Positions 1-6,251 of a DNA stretch of 9,943 bases are shown here, in pieces (the stretch's first letter is position 1; each line of letters opens with the position of its first letter). The translations under genes were made by a program, and so were the position numbers. A model generated the notes under the pieces. The model made no database searches and was not told the DNA's origin. It saw only the letters and a list, made by a program, of their open reading frames with translations. Location: the NCBI GenBank assembly GCA_903944255.1, contig CAJARE010000377.1, positions 1 to 9,943 of the forward strand. Reading direction: 5' to 3'. This stretch comes from an uncultured beta proteobacterium. Its GTDB lineage: Bacteria; Pseudomonadota; Gammaproteobacteria; Burkholderiales; Burkholderiaceae.

Positions 1-27
1 GATGTAGATATTTACGCTAAGGACTAA
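1..27 (+). CDS. C-terminal tail of an upstream gene (partial)
   Basis: Frame 1 reads eight residues (DVDIYAKD) and then a TAA stop, and a strong hairpin terminator starts 25 bases later. That fits the end of a rightward gene. The other two forward frames also meet stops within 20 bases, so the frame is not proven, and the family cannot be recognised from eight residues. Confidence 0.35.
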   Translation, partial: DVDIYAKD

Positions 28-52
28 GTTGCTTTAGTCTGTATGCAATAAG

Positions 53-82
53 AAACCCGATCAGAAATGGTCGGGTTTTTTT
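53..82 (+). terminator. Intrinsic terminator between convergent genes
   Basis: The arms AAACCCGATC and GGTCGGGTTT can form a 10-base-pair stem (one T-G wobble) around the 6-base loop AGAAAT, followed on the + strand by a run of seven T. It terminates the gene that ends near base 27. It touches the stop codon of the leftward MOSC gene, so it probably acts in both directions, although the leftward U-tract is poorer. Confidence 0.85.
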
Positions 83-692
83 ATTCCCACAAATCGCGTT
101 GATTGTGTTGCGTAAATAGATTTTGGTTTTGCTGAGCAATAGAAGTTTGTCTTGTACCCGGAATGACGGTAATCTTCGAGCCTGGTGCTAGAAACCCAGC
201 TTTGTTCACTCTCATATACCAGCCGGAGAATCCTGATTGCAACATCGCTTTGACAGCACCTTTGTAGCCCATCGCAGCATTGAACTTAAAGCAGGGCTCG
301 CGCAATTTGACTACGGAAAACTCGAGTTCGCCTATTTGTAATTTGTCACCAACAAATATTTCAGTTTCTAGCAGGCCTTCAATGGTGAAATTTTCACCAA
401 TCGCCCCGGCCTGAAGATTCACTGATTTTTTAGTTTCGCGAGTGAGCAAAGTATTCCAAAAAGAGTAATGCTCAATGGGGTATACATAGATCGCTTTTTC
501 AAGACCTCCATGGGCGCTGAGATCGGCCTGCTCATCACCCTGAACACCAAGCTGGGTAATTTCAATCAAGGTCGGATTACTAAGATCGCTGACCGTCTTT
601 TTACGAATTGCTGAAGCAACGGATTTGTAATCGGGATGGTGATTACCAAATAATGGAGCCACCTTACCGCTGGAGATAGACAGAAGACGCAT
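81..692 (-). CDS. MOSC-domain protein (YiiM-like)
   Basis: This 203-residue protein has the MOSC (molybdenum cofactor sulfurase C-terminal) fold. Visible marks are G-x-QGDEQAD followed by HGG-x-x-KAIY (residues 52-69), YPIEHYSFW (71-79), GAIGENF (96-102), and REPCFKF with the single conserved cysteine C134. In the family this cysteine lies in a cleft thought to handle sulfur or molybdenum-cofactor chemistry. The E. coli relatives YiiM and YcbX take part in molybdenum-cofactor-dependent detoxification of N-hydroxylated bases. Length suits a stand-alone YiiM-type protein, and no ferredoxin domain is present. The start at 692 has only a weak Shine-Dalgarno. It lies 25 bases after the binding-protein gene, so the two are probably co-transcribed. 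The family call is firm; the substrate is unknown. Confidence 0.85.
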   Translation of the reverse strand: MRLLSISSGKVAPLFGNHHPDYKSVASAIRKKTVSDLSNPTLIEITQLGVQGDEQADLSAHGGLEKAIYVYPIEHYSFWNTLLTRETKKSVNLQAGAIGENFTIEGLLETEIFVGDKLQIGELEFSVVKLREPCFKFNAAMGYKGAVKAMLQSGFSGWYMRVNKAGFLAPGSKITVIPGTRQTSIAQQNQNLFTQHNQRDLWE

Positions 693-717
693 TAGATCGT
701 ACCCATGTGACTGAGCA

Positions 718-1497
718 TTACTTGCTCCATTTTTCTTCCATCGCTTTGATTTTGTCTGGACCTAATTCAGTGAGGTATTTATTGAAGTCTTCTCTAATAG
801 GCGAGCCCTTCACAAAAGCAAAGCCTAATTGATCGGCATAAGGAATCTCATAGCTAGTGGCCAAAGGCATCTTCATCTTATTGACATAGGTTAGTAGCAT
901 GGAGTTATCGACAAAAGCTAAATCTAGGTTGCCGTTATTCAGGTCGGTGAGCACCTCGCTCATTGATGGGTAGAGCTTAATCTTATTAACAGGGTAAATT
1001 CCTTTAGGCGCCCATTCATTTTCGATGTAACCCATAAAGACTGCACCACTTGGAAAGCCAATAGAGTAATTTTTAATTTGCGATAGTTCAGTGATACGAA
1101 TATTACGTTTGGTGAGGCTGATTAAGTCCCAAGCATTTTGTACATAGGGATTAGAAAAGTCCATCACTTCCATGCGTTTTGGTGTGATAGAAATTCCAGA
1201 GAAGGCAACATCTGCTTGTCCACTAGCAACAGCGCCAAGCATCCCTTGAAAGTCATATGCTTTTAATTGGTAGGTATAGCCACGCGATTCACAAAATCCC
1301 TTGAAGATCTCTAAATCAACCCCAACGGTCTTGCCATTTTCTTCATAAGTAAATGGCGGAATAGAGGGTGAGATTGCCACTTGCAAAATCTTGGAAGACT
1401 TGTTGTCTGACTTAGAGCAGCCCATTGAAAATAGGGTGACTAAAACGCAGATACTCATCAAAAGAGTTTTTATAAATAGATTTGATGTTTTGATCAT
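718..1497 (-). CDS. Periplasmic amino-acid-type substrate-binding lipoprotein (SBP_bac_3)
   Basis: This 259-residue type II periplasmic binding protein belongs to the polar amino acid ABC transporter family. A basic, hydrophobic N-terminus ends in LFSMGC with C27 as the likely lipidated cysteine; the -3 residue is Ser, so the lipobox is imperfect. The core shows PPFTYEENGKTVGVDLEIF (about 47-65), then GISITPKR with R108, in the position that usually binds the ligand carboxylate, then MDFSNPY (112-118). D197 in LAFVDNS is the likely alpha-amino contact. These residues suggest an amino acid or similar ligand, but its identity cannot be read. No permease or ATPase gene lies nearby, so it is an orphan that may serve a distant transporter or act as a sensor subunit. 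It is the first gene of a leftward pair with the MOSC gene. The Shine-Dalgarno is weak. Confidence 0.85.
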   Translation of the reverse strand: MIKTSNLFIKTLLMSICVLVTLFSMGCSKSDNKSSKILQVAISPSIPPFTYEENGKTVGVDLEIFKGFCESRGYTYQLKAYDFQGMLGAVASGQADVAFSGISITPKRMEVMDFSNPYVQNAWDLISLTKRNIRITELSQIKNYSIGFPSGAVFMGYIENEWAPKGIYPVNKIKLYPSMSEVLTDLNNGNLDLAFVDNSMLLTYVNKMKMPLATSYEIPYADQLGFAFVKGSPIREDFNKYLTELGPDKIKAMEEKWSK

Positions 1498-1648
1498 GTC
1501 GTTTTTCGTAAAAGTAAGAATAGATGCAACAAGAAACTTCCTAAGTGCTTTAGTACCTGTATCTCAAATGAGTCTAGATTGGAAAACTGTAACATTCTTC
1601 AATGCCAAAGACGATCGAGAGAATTTAAACGGCTTCTAGAACGGCATT

Positions 1649-1657
1649 TGTTACAAT
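1649..1657 (+). promoter_or_regulatory. Extended -10 promoter for the DedA gene
   Basis: TGTTACAAT matches the extended -10 pattern TG-N-TATAAT with one mismatch. No good -35 sits 17 bases upstream, which is acceptable for an extended -10. Predicted transcription start is near 1664, giving a leader of about 40 bases that includes the C7 tract. Confidence 0.45.
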
Positions 1658-1691
1658 ACTAGCGTCACTCGGAAGCACTCGCCCCCCCTTC

Positions 1692-1696
1692 AAGGA
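1692..1696 (+). promoter_or_regulatory. Ribosome binding site that fixes a TTG start
   Basis: AAGGA lies 7 bases before the TTG at 1704. The next in-frame ATG is at codon 26 and would remove conserved N-terminal residues, so this site supports TTG as the start of the DedA gene. Confidence 0.7.
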
Positions 1697-1703
1697 TTCT
1701 CTT

Positions 1704-2357
1704 TTGGATTTCTCTTATCTTTTAGATTTATTTCTTCACCTCGATAAAAACTTAGCGCTGGTGGCTAATGAGTGGGGTATGTGGATTTACGCTTTGCTGT
1801 TCGCTATTATTTTTGTTGAAACAGGCTTTGTGGTGATGCCATTTTTACCTGGAGACTCCTTGTTATTTGTGGCAGGTGCGATTGCCGCAGTAGGAGGCTT
1901 GGATTTATTTTTGCTGATGGGATTGCTAACCACTGCAGCCATCATCGGTGATGCTTTGAACTACTCCATCGGACGCTATATTGGAGACAGGGTTTTTTCT
2001 TGGCAAAACTCACGCTGGTTTAATCGCAATGCTTTTGATAAGGCCCATGCTTTTTACGAGAAGTACGGCCCTATAACGATTGTTCTTGGCCGATTTATGC
2101 CATTCATAAGAACATTTGCCCCTTTTGTGGCTGGCGTTGCCCATATGCGCTACTCGGTATTTGCTTTTTACAATATTGCCGGTGGCATTCTTTGGGTTTG
2201 TAGTTTGACGAGCCTTGGCTTCATCATTGGCGATCATCCTTGGGTAAAGAGTAATTTTTCCCTAGTCGCTCTTGCAATGATTGTGATTCCAGGTTTGCCT
2301 GCCCTCTGGATTTTTGTCCAGGAGGTCTATAAAAAGCTCTCCTCACGCACTAAATAG
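1704..2357 (+). CDS. DedA-family inner membrane protein
   Basis: This 217-residue protein has the DedA (SNARE-associated/VTT) fold with about four to six hydrophobic segments. Seen directly: FVETGFVVMPFLPGDSLLF (residues 37-55) with E39 and D51, then FYEKYGPITIVLGRFMPFIR (117-136) with R130 and R136. Acidic and arginine residues at these places are reported as essential in E. coli YqjA and YghB. The family is linked to proton-motive-force homeostasis, cell division, drug resistance and lipid or undecaprenyl-phosphate flipping across the inner membrane. Which of these applies here cannot be read. The start is TTG with an AAGGA site. It is transcribed alone from an extended -10 promoter. There is no terminator before the tRNA promoter 12 bases past the stop, so read-through into the tRNA is possible. 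Confidence 0.92.
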   Translation: MDFSYLLDLFLHLDKNLALVANEWGMWIYALLFAIIFVETGFVVMPFLPGDSLLFVAGAIAAVGGLDLFLLMGLLTTAAIIGDALNYSIGRYIGDRVFSWQNSRWFNRNAFDKAHAFYEKYGPITIVLGRFMPFIRTFAPFVAGVAHMRYSVFAFYNIAGGILWVCSLTSLGFIIGDHPWVKSNFSLVALAMIVIPGLPALWIFVQEVYKKLSSRTK

Positions 2358-2369
2358 AACTAAATAAAA

Positions 2370-2398
2370 TTGATCGGTTTATCCAAATAAGCTAAAAT
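2370..2398 (+). promoter_or_regulatory. Promoter of the tRNA gene
   Basis: TTGATC (2370-2375) and TAAAAT (2393-2398) are separated by 17 bases, close to the sigma-70 consensus (4 of 6 and 5 of 6). Predicted transcription start is near 2405, just before the mature tRNA 5' end. Confidence 0.75.
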
Positions 2399-2407
2399 CA
2401 CTCTTTC

Positions 2408-2484
2408 GGCGAATTAGCTCAGCTGGTTAGAGCGACGGAATCATAATCCGCAGGTCCGGGGTTCAAATCCCTGATTCGCCACCA
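2408..2484 (+). tRNA. tRNA with CAU anticodon (probably elongator tRNA-Met)
   Basis: A full cloverleaf can be drawn. The acceptor stem GGCGAAT pairs with ATTCGCC, the D stem is GCTC/GAGC, and the anticodon loop ATCATAA gives CAU. The T stem CGGGG/CCCTG (one G-T wobble) carries the loop TTCAAAT, the discriminator is A, and the CCA end is encoded. The G1-C72 pair excludes the initiator tRNA. Elongator Met and lysidine-modified Ile2 both carry CAT in DNA. The CGGAATCATAATCCG anticodon arm resembles bacterial elongator Met, which is preferred, but Ile2 is not excluded. The first anticodon-stem pair is an A27-C43 mismatch. Confidence 0.93.
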
Positions 2485-2494
2485 AATACTTAAA

Positions 2495-2523
2495 GTGCTT
2501 ATAAATCATAGACTTGTAAGCAC
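2495..2523 (+). repeat. Hairpin downstream of the tRNA
   Basis: GTGCTTATAA and TTGTAAGCAC form a 10-base-pair stem with one T-G wobble and a 9-base loop. It starts 10 bases after the tRNA CCA end. There is no T-run after it, so it is at best a weak terminator or a processing or stability element of the tRNA precursor. Confidence 0.45.
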
Positions 2524-2582
2524 CCAATGGCATCATGCCAGGCTACGGTAGTGCCCCCAATAGCAGTGTTGAGACTAAAGTA

Positions 2583-2602
2583 AACCCAATGCACAATGGG
2601 TT
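2583..2602 (+). repeat. Small inverted repeat before the DUF294 gene
   Basis: AACCCA and TGGGTT form a perfect 6-base-pair stem with an 8-base loop. It ends 44 bases before the preferred ATG and directly before the alternative TTG at 2605. It could be an operator half-site pair or an RNA hairpin in the leader. Such short repeats also arise by chance. Confidence 0.3.
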
Positions 2603-2646
2603 GATTGATCAAACAGAAACCTTTTCTTTTGAAAACGGATCCATCA

Positions 2647-4551
2647 ATGGCCGAAAAAAGTAATATTACTTATCCTGCTTCGCATAGCCTCGTTCAAAAC
2701 TTACGTCAACAGCTTATGCAAGGCCTGCCGTTTTCAAAGATGGCCCAAAAGGATGTTGATTTTTTTCTTACGGCATCTAGCGAAGCTTACTTTGCGCCCA
2801 AAGAGGTCATTCTGTCGCCAGCAGACGGTGCCCCGCAATTCTTATATCTGATTCGACAAGGACGAGTATCGGGGCGACGAGATATTCCTGGAATTGAAGA
2901 GACCGCTTTTTTACTTGACGCAGGAAGTTTATTTTCGATTGGCTCTGCATTTGCCAATCGACCAGTCTCCACAACTTATAGTGCAGTAGATGATTGTTTT
3001 TGTTTATTGTTTCCAGTAGAAGCAATGCGTCAGTTGGCGTCTCAATCGATACCCTTTAGTGAATTTTTGAATAATCGGATTTGGGGATTACTTCAAGAAT
3101 CACGTATTGCCTTACGTAATGCATTTGCATCTCAGGCGCTTGCAGAACAATCATTAGAAAGTAGGGTGGGCGATCTAGCTCTTAAAAAACCACTGACTAT
3201 TGGCCCCAACAAATCCTTACGCGAAGCCTTGACTCTCATTGATGAAAAAAAAGTGGGATCTATTCTGATAGTGGAAGATCAGCATACTATTTTAGGAATT
3301 TTGACGCGTTACGATGTGCTATCACGCGTTACTTTGAGTGATTTGGATTTGAGTACACCTATCTCTGCGGTGATGACGCCAGATGTAAAAACCTTGACTG
3401 TCGATGACACTGCTGAAATGGCGGGTTTATTAATGTCCCGTTTTCATATTCGGCACCTGCCTGTTTTGGATCGCGGTGAGCTGGTTGGCATTATTTCAGA
3501 GCGCGACCTGTTTTCCTTGCAACGGCTCTCACTCAGCAATATCAGCTCTGCAATCCGCGGAACAGATGATCTTGCTCAACTGCAGAAGTGTGCAGACGAT
3601 ATCCGTACATTTGCGCGTAACTTATTAGGTCAAGGCGTTCAGGCGCGGCAGCTCACTACGCTGATTAGTCATTTAAATGATGTTCTCACAGTAAGACTAA
3701 TTGAGATTTATGCTGCTAAACATCAATTGAATATGACCCAGTTTGCTTGGATCGCCTTAGGCTCTGAAGGGCGTAGCGAACAAACCATTGCAACCGATCA
3801 AGATAATGCCTTGGTATTTTCCGATTCCGCGCCAGAGAGTCAGCGCGAGGTGTTTCTGCGTTTTGCTGGCGAAGTGAATCAAGCGCTCAATGAATGCGGT
3901 TACCCACTTTGCAAGGGCAACATCATGGCGAGCAACCCAGAGCTCTGCCTTACTCAACATGAATGGCTCATTCGCTTTTCCCGTTGGATTGAGCAGGGCA
4001 ATCCCCAGGATTTACTCAATGCCAGCATCTTTTTTGATTTCCGGGTGTTGGCTGGTAACCCCGATTTATTGATTCCACTTAAAGACTATGTTCGAACCAA
4101 AGCCGCAGCTACGCCTCGGTTTATCAAGTTAATGGCTGACAACTCCCTCAATATCCGCGTCCCCTTAAATTGGTTTGGCGCAATTGAGCCCAAGGAGATC
4201 GATGGTCAAAAAACGATTGATTTAAAGATGCAGGGAACTGCGATCATTGTGGATGTAGCGCGAATTTATTCCTTGGCCTTCGGTATTGAAGCAATTAATA
4301 CCCGCGAGCGTTTAGCTGCGATTGGCCGTGCCTTAAATGTTCCTGAGTCAGAGAGCGCCTCCTGGATTACGGCTTTCGAGTTTTTACAAACACTGCGTTT
4401 AGCAGCTCAGATTGGCGAAGCGAAGATAGGGGGTAATCCAAACGTGATTGATATTGAGAAACTCAATATCGTAGATCGCAGTATTTTGAAAGAGGCGCTC
4501 TCAAAGGTGCGCTCATTACAGCAGCATCTACAGCTAGACTATGCTGGCTAA
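2647..4551 (+). CDS. cNMP-binding-like/CBS pair/DUF294 nucleotidyltransferase regulator
   Basis: This is a 634-residue soluble signalling protein. Domains in order, numbered from the ATG at 2647, are a cNMP-binding-like beta-roll (about 35-150), two CBS motifs (about 175-230 and 240-295), and a DUF294 nucleotidyltransferase with GSEGR at 372-376 and D384/D386 in TDQDNALVF. A DUF294 C-terminal helical domain (about 490-625) follows. The GS-x(n)-D-x-D pattern is that of the GlnD/KNTase superfamily, and CBS pairs usually sense adenine nucleotides. Target and substrate are unknown. An ATG with GGA 7 bases upstream is chosen as start; a TTG at 2605 would add 14 residues. It overlaps the exonuclease gene by 11 bases and stands upstream of a DUF4212/symporter pair, an arrangement recalled from other proteobacteria, so a role in controlling uptake is plausible. 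The beta-roll lacks the usual Glu and Arg of the phosphate-binding cassette. Confidence 0.9.
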   Translation: MAEKSNITYPASHSLVQNLRQQLMQGLPFSKMAQKDVDFFLTASSEAYFAPKEVILSPADGAPQFLYLIRQGRVSGRRDIPGIEETAFLLDAGSLFSIGSAFANRPVSTTYSAVDDCFCLLFPVEAMRQLASQSIPFSEFLNNRIWGLLQESRIALRNAFASQALAEQSLESRVGDLALKKPLTIGPNKSLREALTLIDEKKVGSILIVEDQHTILGILTRYDVLSRVTLSDLDLSTPISAVMTPDVKTLTVDDTAEMAGLLMSRFHIRHLPVLDRGELVGIISERDLFSLQRLSLSNISSAIRGTDDLAQLQKCADDIRTFARNLLGQGVQARQLTTLISHLNDVLTVRLIEIYAAKHQLNMTQFAWIALGSEGRSEQTIATDQDNALVFSDSAPESQREVFLRFAGEVNQALNECGYPLCKGNIMASNPELCLTQHEWLIRFSRWIEQGNPQDLLNASIFFDFRVLAGNPDLLIPLKDYVRTKAAATPRFIKLMADNSLNIRVPLNWFGAIEPKEIDGQKTIDLKMQGTAIIVDVARIYSLAFGIEAINTRERLAAIGRALNVPESESASWITAFEFLQTLRLAAQIGEAKIGGNPNVIDIEKLNIVDRSILKEALSKVRSLQQHLQLDYAG

Positions 4552-5206
4552 TATTCGGAAGCTTTCCTTATTCGATAGTATGCGTAGCCTTTTTAAAGAG
4601 GCTACACCGGAATCGCGGCGTTGGATTGTGCTCGATGTCGAAACCAGCGGCCTTAATCTACATTCAGACTACCTGCTTGCTATTGCTGGAGTTGCCGTAG
4701 AAGTTAGTACTGACTTTAGGCGAGTGTCTATTGTTATTGGCGATAGTTATGAAGCTGTTCTAAAGCAAGATTTGCCGAGCAATAAAGACAATATCTTGAT
4801 TCATCATATTGGAGCGCAAGCGCAATCCGATGGTAGGCCACCAGTTGAGGTCTTAGAAGAATTTCGGCAATGGGTAGGTCATTGCCCCTTGCTAGCCTTT
4901 CATGCTGCTTTTGACGAGGGGATGATTAATAAGGCTTATTCCTCATATGGTCTCAAGCCCTTGCAAAACGAATGGCTAGATATTGAACCGCTCGCCAAAA
5001 TTACTGGGGTAAACCCTAGTCTGCGATCACTTGATGACTGGCTAAGCCATTTTGGGATTGATTGCGCAATTCGTCACCAAGCTGCATCAGACACCTTTGC
5101 TACAGCAGAACTGTTAATGCGCCTATGGCCCTATCTATTAAAAGAGGGCAATTCATGGGCTAATCTAAGGGATATTTCACGTCAGGCTAGCTGGTTACCA
5201 CGTTAA
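4541..5206 (+). CDS. DEDDh 3'-5' exonuclease (DnaQ-like)
   Basis: This 221-residue RNase T/DnaQ-family exonuclease has all catalytic residues visible. They are D32 and E34 in LDVETSGLN (ExoI), D125 in FHAAFDEGMI (ExoII), and H179 and D184 in RHQAASDTFATAELL (ExoIII, DEDDh subtype). Length and motif order suit a stand-alone exonuclease rather than the polymerase proofreading subunit; no UvrC-like or polymerase domain is attached. It starts inside the last 11 bases of the DUF294 gene with little Shine-Dalgarno signal, so translation is probably coupled. An ATG at 4580 is a shorter alternative that keeps every motif. Coupling to a nucleotidyltransferase-like regulator hints at an RNA, DNA or signalling-nucleotide substrate; which one is not known. 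Confidence 0.9.
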   Translation: MLANIRKLSLFDSMRSLFKEATPESRRWIVLDVETSGLNLHSDYLLAIAGVAVEVSTDFRRVSIVIGDSYEAVLKQDLPSNKDNILIHHIGAQAQSDGRPPVEVLEEFRQWVGHCPLLAFHAAFDEGMINKAYSSYGLKPLQNEWLDIEPLAKITGVNPSLRSLDDWLSHFGIDCAIRHQAASDTFATAELLMRLWPYLLKEGNSWANLRDISRQASWLPR

Positions 5207-5219
5207 AAATAGCCCCTAT

Positions 5220-5246
5220 AAACCTTTGATTGTGTAAGGTTTTATT
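5220..5246 (+). terminator. Weak hairpin after the exonuclease gene
   Basis: AAACCTT and AAGGTTT form a 7-base-pair stem with a 9-base loop and are followed by a short T-rich stretch (TATT). The stem has only two G-C pairs, so it would terminate poorly. It may only reduce read-through to the downstream genes. The 122 bases between 5206 and 5329 hold nothing else convincing. Confidence 0.35.
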
Positions 5247-5317
5247 CGGGAAAGCACCGATACATCAGGCTAACTAAAGTCAACATAATTCGGTTTATTA
5301 GTACGAATGTAACTTTC

Positions 5318-5322
5318 GGAGA
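5318..5322 (+). promoter_or_regulatory. Ribosome binding site that fixes a TTG start
   Basis: GGAGA lies 6 bases before the TTG at 5329. This frame has no other good start upstream of its first membrane segment, so the site decides the start of the small membrane protein. Confidence 0.65.
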
Positions 5323-5328
5323 TTCTTT

Positions 5329-5625
5329 TTGCTTTTATTTTTAAATATTGCTCAATTGCTTTTATATATTGGCGGCCTTGGATTAGCTGGTCAGGGATTG
5401 CTTTATGTATTGGCTGGAGAAGGCAGGCATACCAATTTGTTTTATCAACTGATTGGTATGGTGAACAAGCCATGGACAGCACTTGCACGTTTGATTTCTC
5501 CAAAGCAAATTGTGGATAGCCAAATTCCATTTGTGGCATTTTGTATTGTTGGCATTCTTTATATAGCGGTGACGATAGCAAAGATTGAGCATTGCCTCAC
5601 GATTGGGATCGCAGAATGCCAATAA
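5329..5625 (+). CDS. Small two-helix membrane protein of unknown function
   Basis: This 98-residue protein is not from a family I can name. It has a glycine-rich hydrophobic segment at about 2-29 (LLYIGGLGLAGQGLLYVLAG), a polar loop of about 36 residues with NKPWTALARLISPKQIVDSQIPF (46-68), and a second hydrophobic segment at about 66-84. The loop is basic (R33, K47, R54, K59), which favours a cytoplasmic location. There is no signal peptide cleavage site. The start is TTG with a GGAGA site. Its last 10 bases overlap the ATG of the TPR gene, so the two are translationally coupled and probably work together, perhaps with this protein as a membrane partner of the TPR protein. It is a real gene rather than a shadow: it has a good ribosome binding site, fits the operon layout, and the opposite-strand frames there show no protein character. 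Confidence 0.75.
   Translation: MLLFLNIAQLLLYIGGLGLAGQGLLYVLAGEGRHTNLFYQLIGMVNKPWTALARLISPKQIVDSQIPFVAFCIVGILYIAVTIAKIEHCLTIGIAECQ
5605..5608 (+). promoter_or_regulatory. Ribosome binding site favouring the ATG at 5616
   Basis: GGGA lies 7 bases before the ATG at 5616. An in-frame TTG at 5592 would add eight residues but has no Shine-Dalgarno, so the ATG is preferred for the TPR protein. Confidence 0.55.
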
Positions 5626-6191
5626 AAAGACACTCGCTCGCTTGGCACATTCTGAAGTGGCGTGCATCTGCACTGATCGTAGTGGGAATGAAAAATCAGG
5701 CAATGGAAGTATTTGAAGAAATGCTTAAGCAGTTTCCGAATGATCCTTATGTCATTAACAGCCTTGCCTATTTGAAAACCGAGTGCGGTGATAAAGAAGG
5801 CGCTATTGCTGACTACAAGCGTCTGATGTTGTCTTCAGACGCCACAGCAGCCACTTGGTATAACCTCGGCTTCTTACAAGAGGAAGTCGGTCAAATTCAG
5901 GATGCTGAGCACAGTTTTCGGCAAGCCCTCAAAATCAATGAAAAGTTAGATCAAGCTTGGTATGGTCTTGGCTTGGTTCTGATTCAATTGCAACGCTTTG
6001 ATGAGGCGATTAAAGCCCTCAAGAAGAATACTCAACTGCAGCCAATGAGCCCTTACGCTTGGTATCAACTCGCGCGGGTTTATGTCGAGCGCAATCAGCC
6101 TGATGAGGCGACCAAAATTATTCGTCATTTAAAAGAGTTTGAACCAAAATTTGCTAAGCAGCTGGAGAGGGAAACTGGTTTAGCTGCTTAG
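5616..6191 (+). CDS. Tetratricopeptide-repeat protein
   Basis: This 191-residue protein consists almost wholly of TPR units. About five 34-residue repeats can be placed at residues 10-43, 44-77, 78-111, 112-145 and 146-179. The clearest are ATWYNLGFLQEEVGQIQDAE and DQAWYGLGLVLIQLQRFDEA, with the usual W/G/Y/A/P positions. Such proteins are scaffolds for protein-protein contacts. There is no clear signal peptide; residues 15-24 are mildly hydrophobic but follow a basic tract, so a loose membrane association is possible. Translation is coupled to the preceding small membrane gene, and the DUF4212 gene follows 60 bases later. The partner is unknown: the neighbouring membrane protein, or assembly of the transporter, are the natural guesses. 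Confidence 0.85.
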   Translation: MPIKRHSLAWHILKWRASALIVVGMKNQAMEVFEEMLKQFPNDPYVINSLAYLKTECGDKEGAIADYKRLMLSSDATAATWYNLGFLQEEVGQIQDAEHSFRQALKINEKLDQAWYGLGLVLIQLQRFDEAIKALKKNTQLQPMSPYAWYQLARVYVERNQPDEATKIIRHLKEFEPKFAKQLERETGLAA

Positions 6192-6237
6192 AAGTTTTTA
6201 GTAAAAGGCAATTGGTGTAGAAGTATTTTTTTAACTT

Positions 6238-6243
6238 AAGGAG
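6238..6243 (+). promoter_or_regulatory. Strong ribosome binding site of the DUF4212 gene
   Basis: AAGGAG lies 8 bases before the ATG at 6252 and is the best Shine-Dalgarno in the window, in line with high expression of the transporter pair. The 60-base gap upstream (6192-6251) is AT-rich, but I could not assign a clear -35/-10 pair in it. Confidence 0.7.
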
Positions 6244-6251
6244 AAACTGTT

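Larger units (their letters stand above)
1498..1703. other. Divergent intergenic control region
   Basis: This stretch separates the leftward binding-protein gene from the rightward DedA gene and must hold promoters for both. Visible elements are an extended -10 for the rightward gene (1649-1657), a direct repeat of AACGGC at 1628-1633 and 1640-1645, the 8-base palindrome TTCTAGAA at 1634-1641 between the repeats, a run of seven C at 1682-1688, and an AAGGA ribosome binding site. No convincing leftward -35/-10 pair was found. A short + strand reading frame spanning 1391-1639 lies mostly inside the binding-protein gene and has no protein character. Confidence 0.6.

Noticed and set aside
1391..1639. 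82-codon + strand reading frame over the start of the binding-protein gene
   Set aside because: Half of it is antisense to a well-supported gene, it has no ribosome binding site and its sequence shows no domain or signal character.
2529..2539. GGCATCATGCC palindrome
   Set aside because: As a hairpin it would have a one-base loop, and as an operator it is short and isolated, so chance is the best explanation.
5270..5703. Two leftward reading frames (103 and 106 codons) opposite the small membrane protein
   Set aside because: They are antisense to the coupled membrane and TPR genes, overlap each other, and lack ribosome binding sites and protein-like composition.
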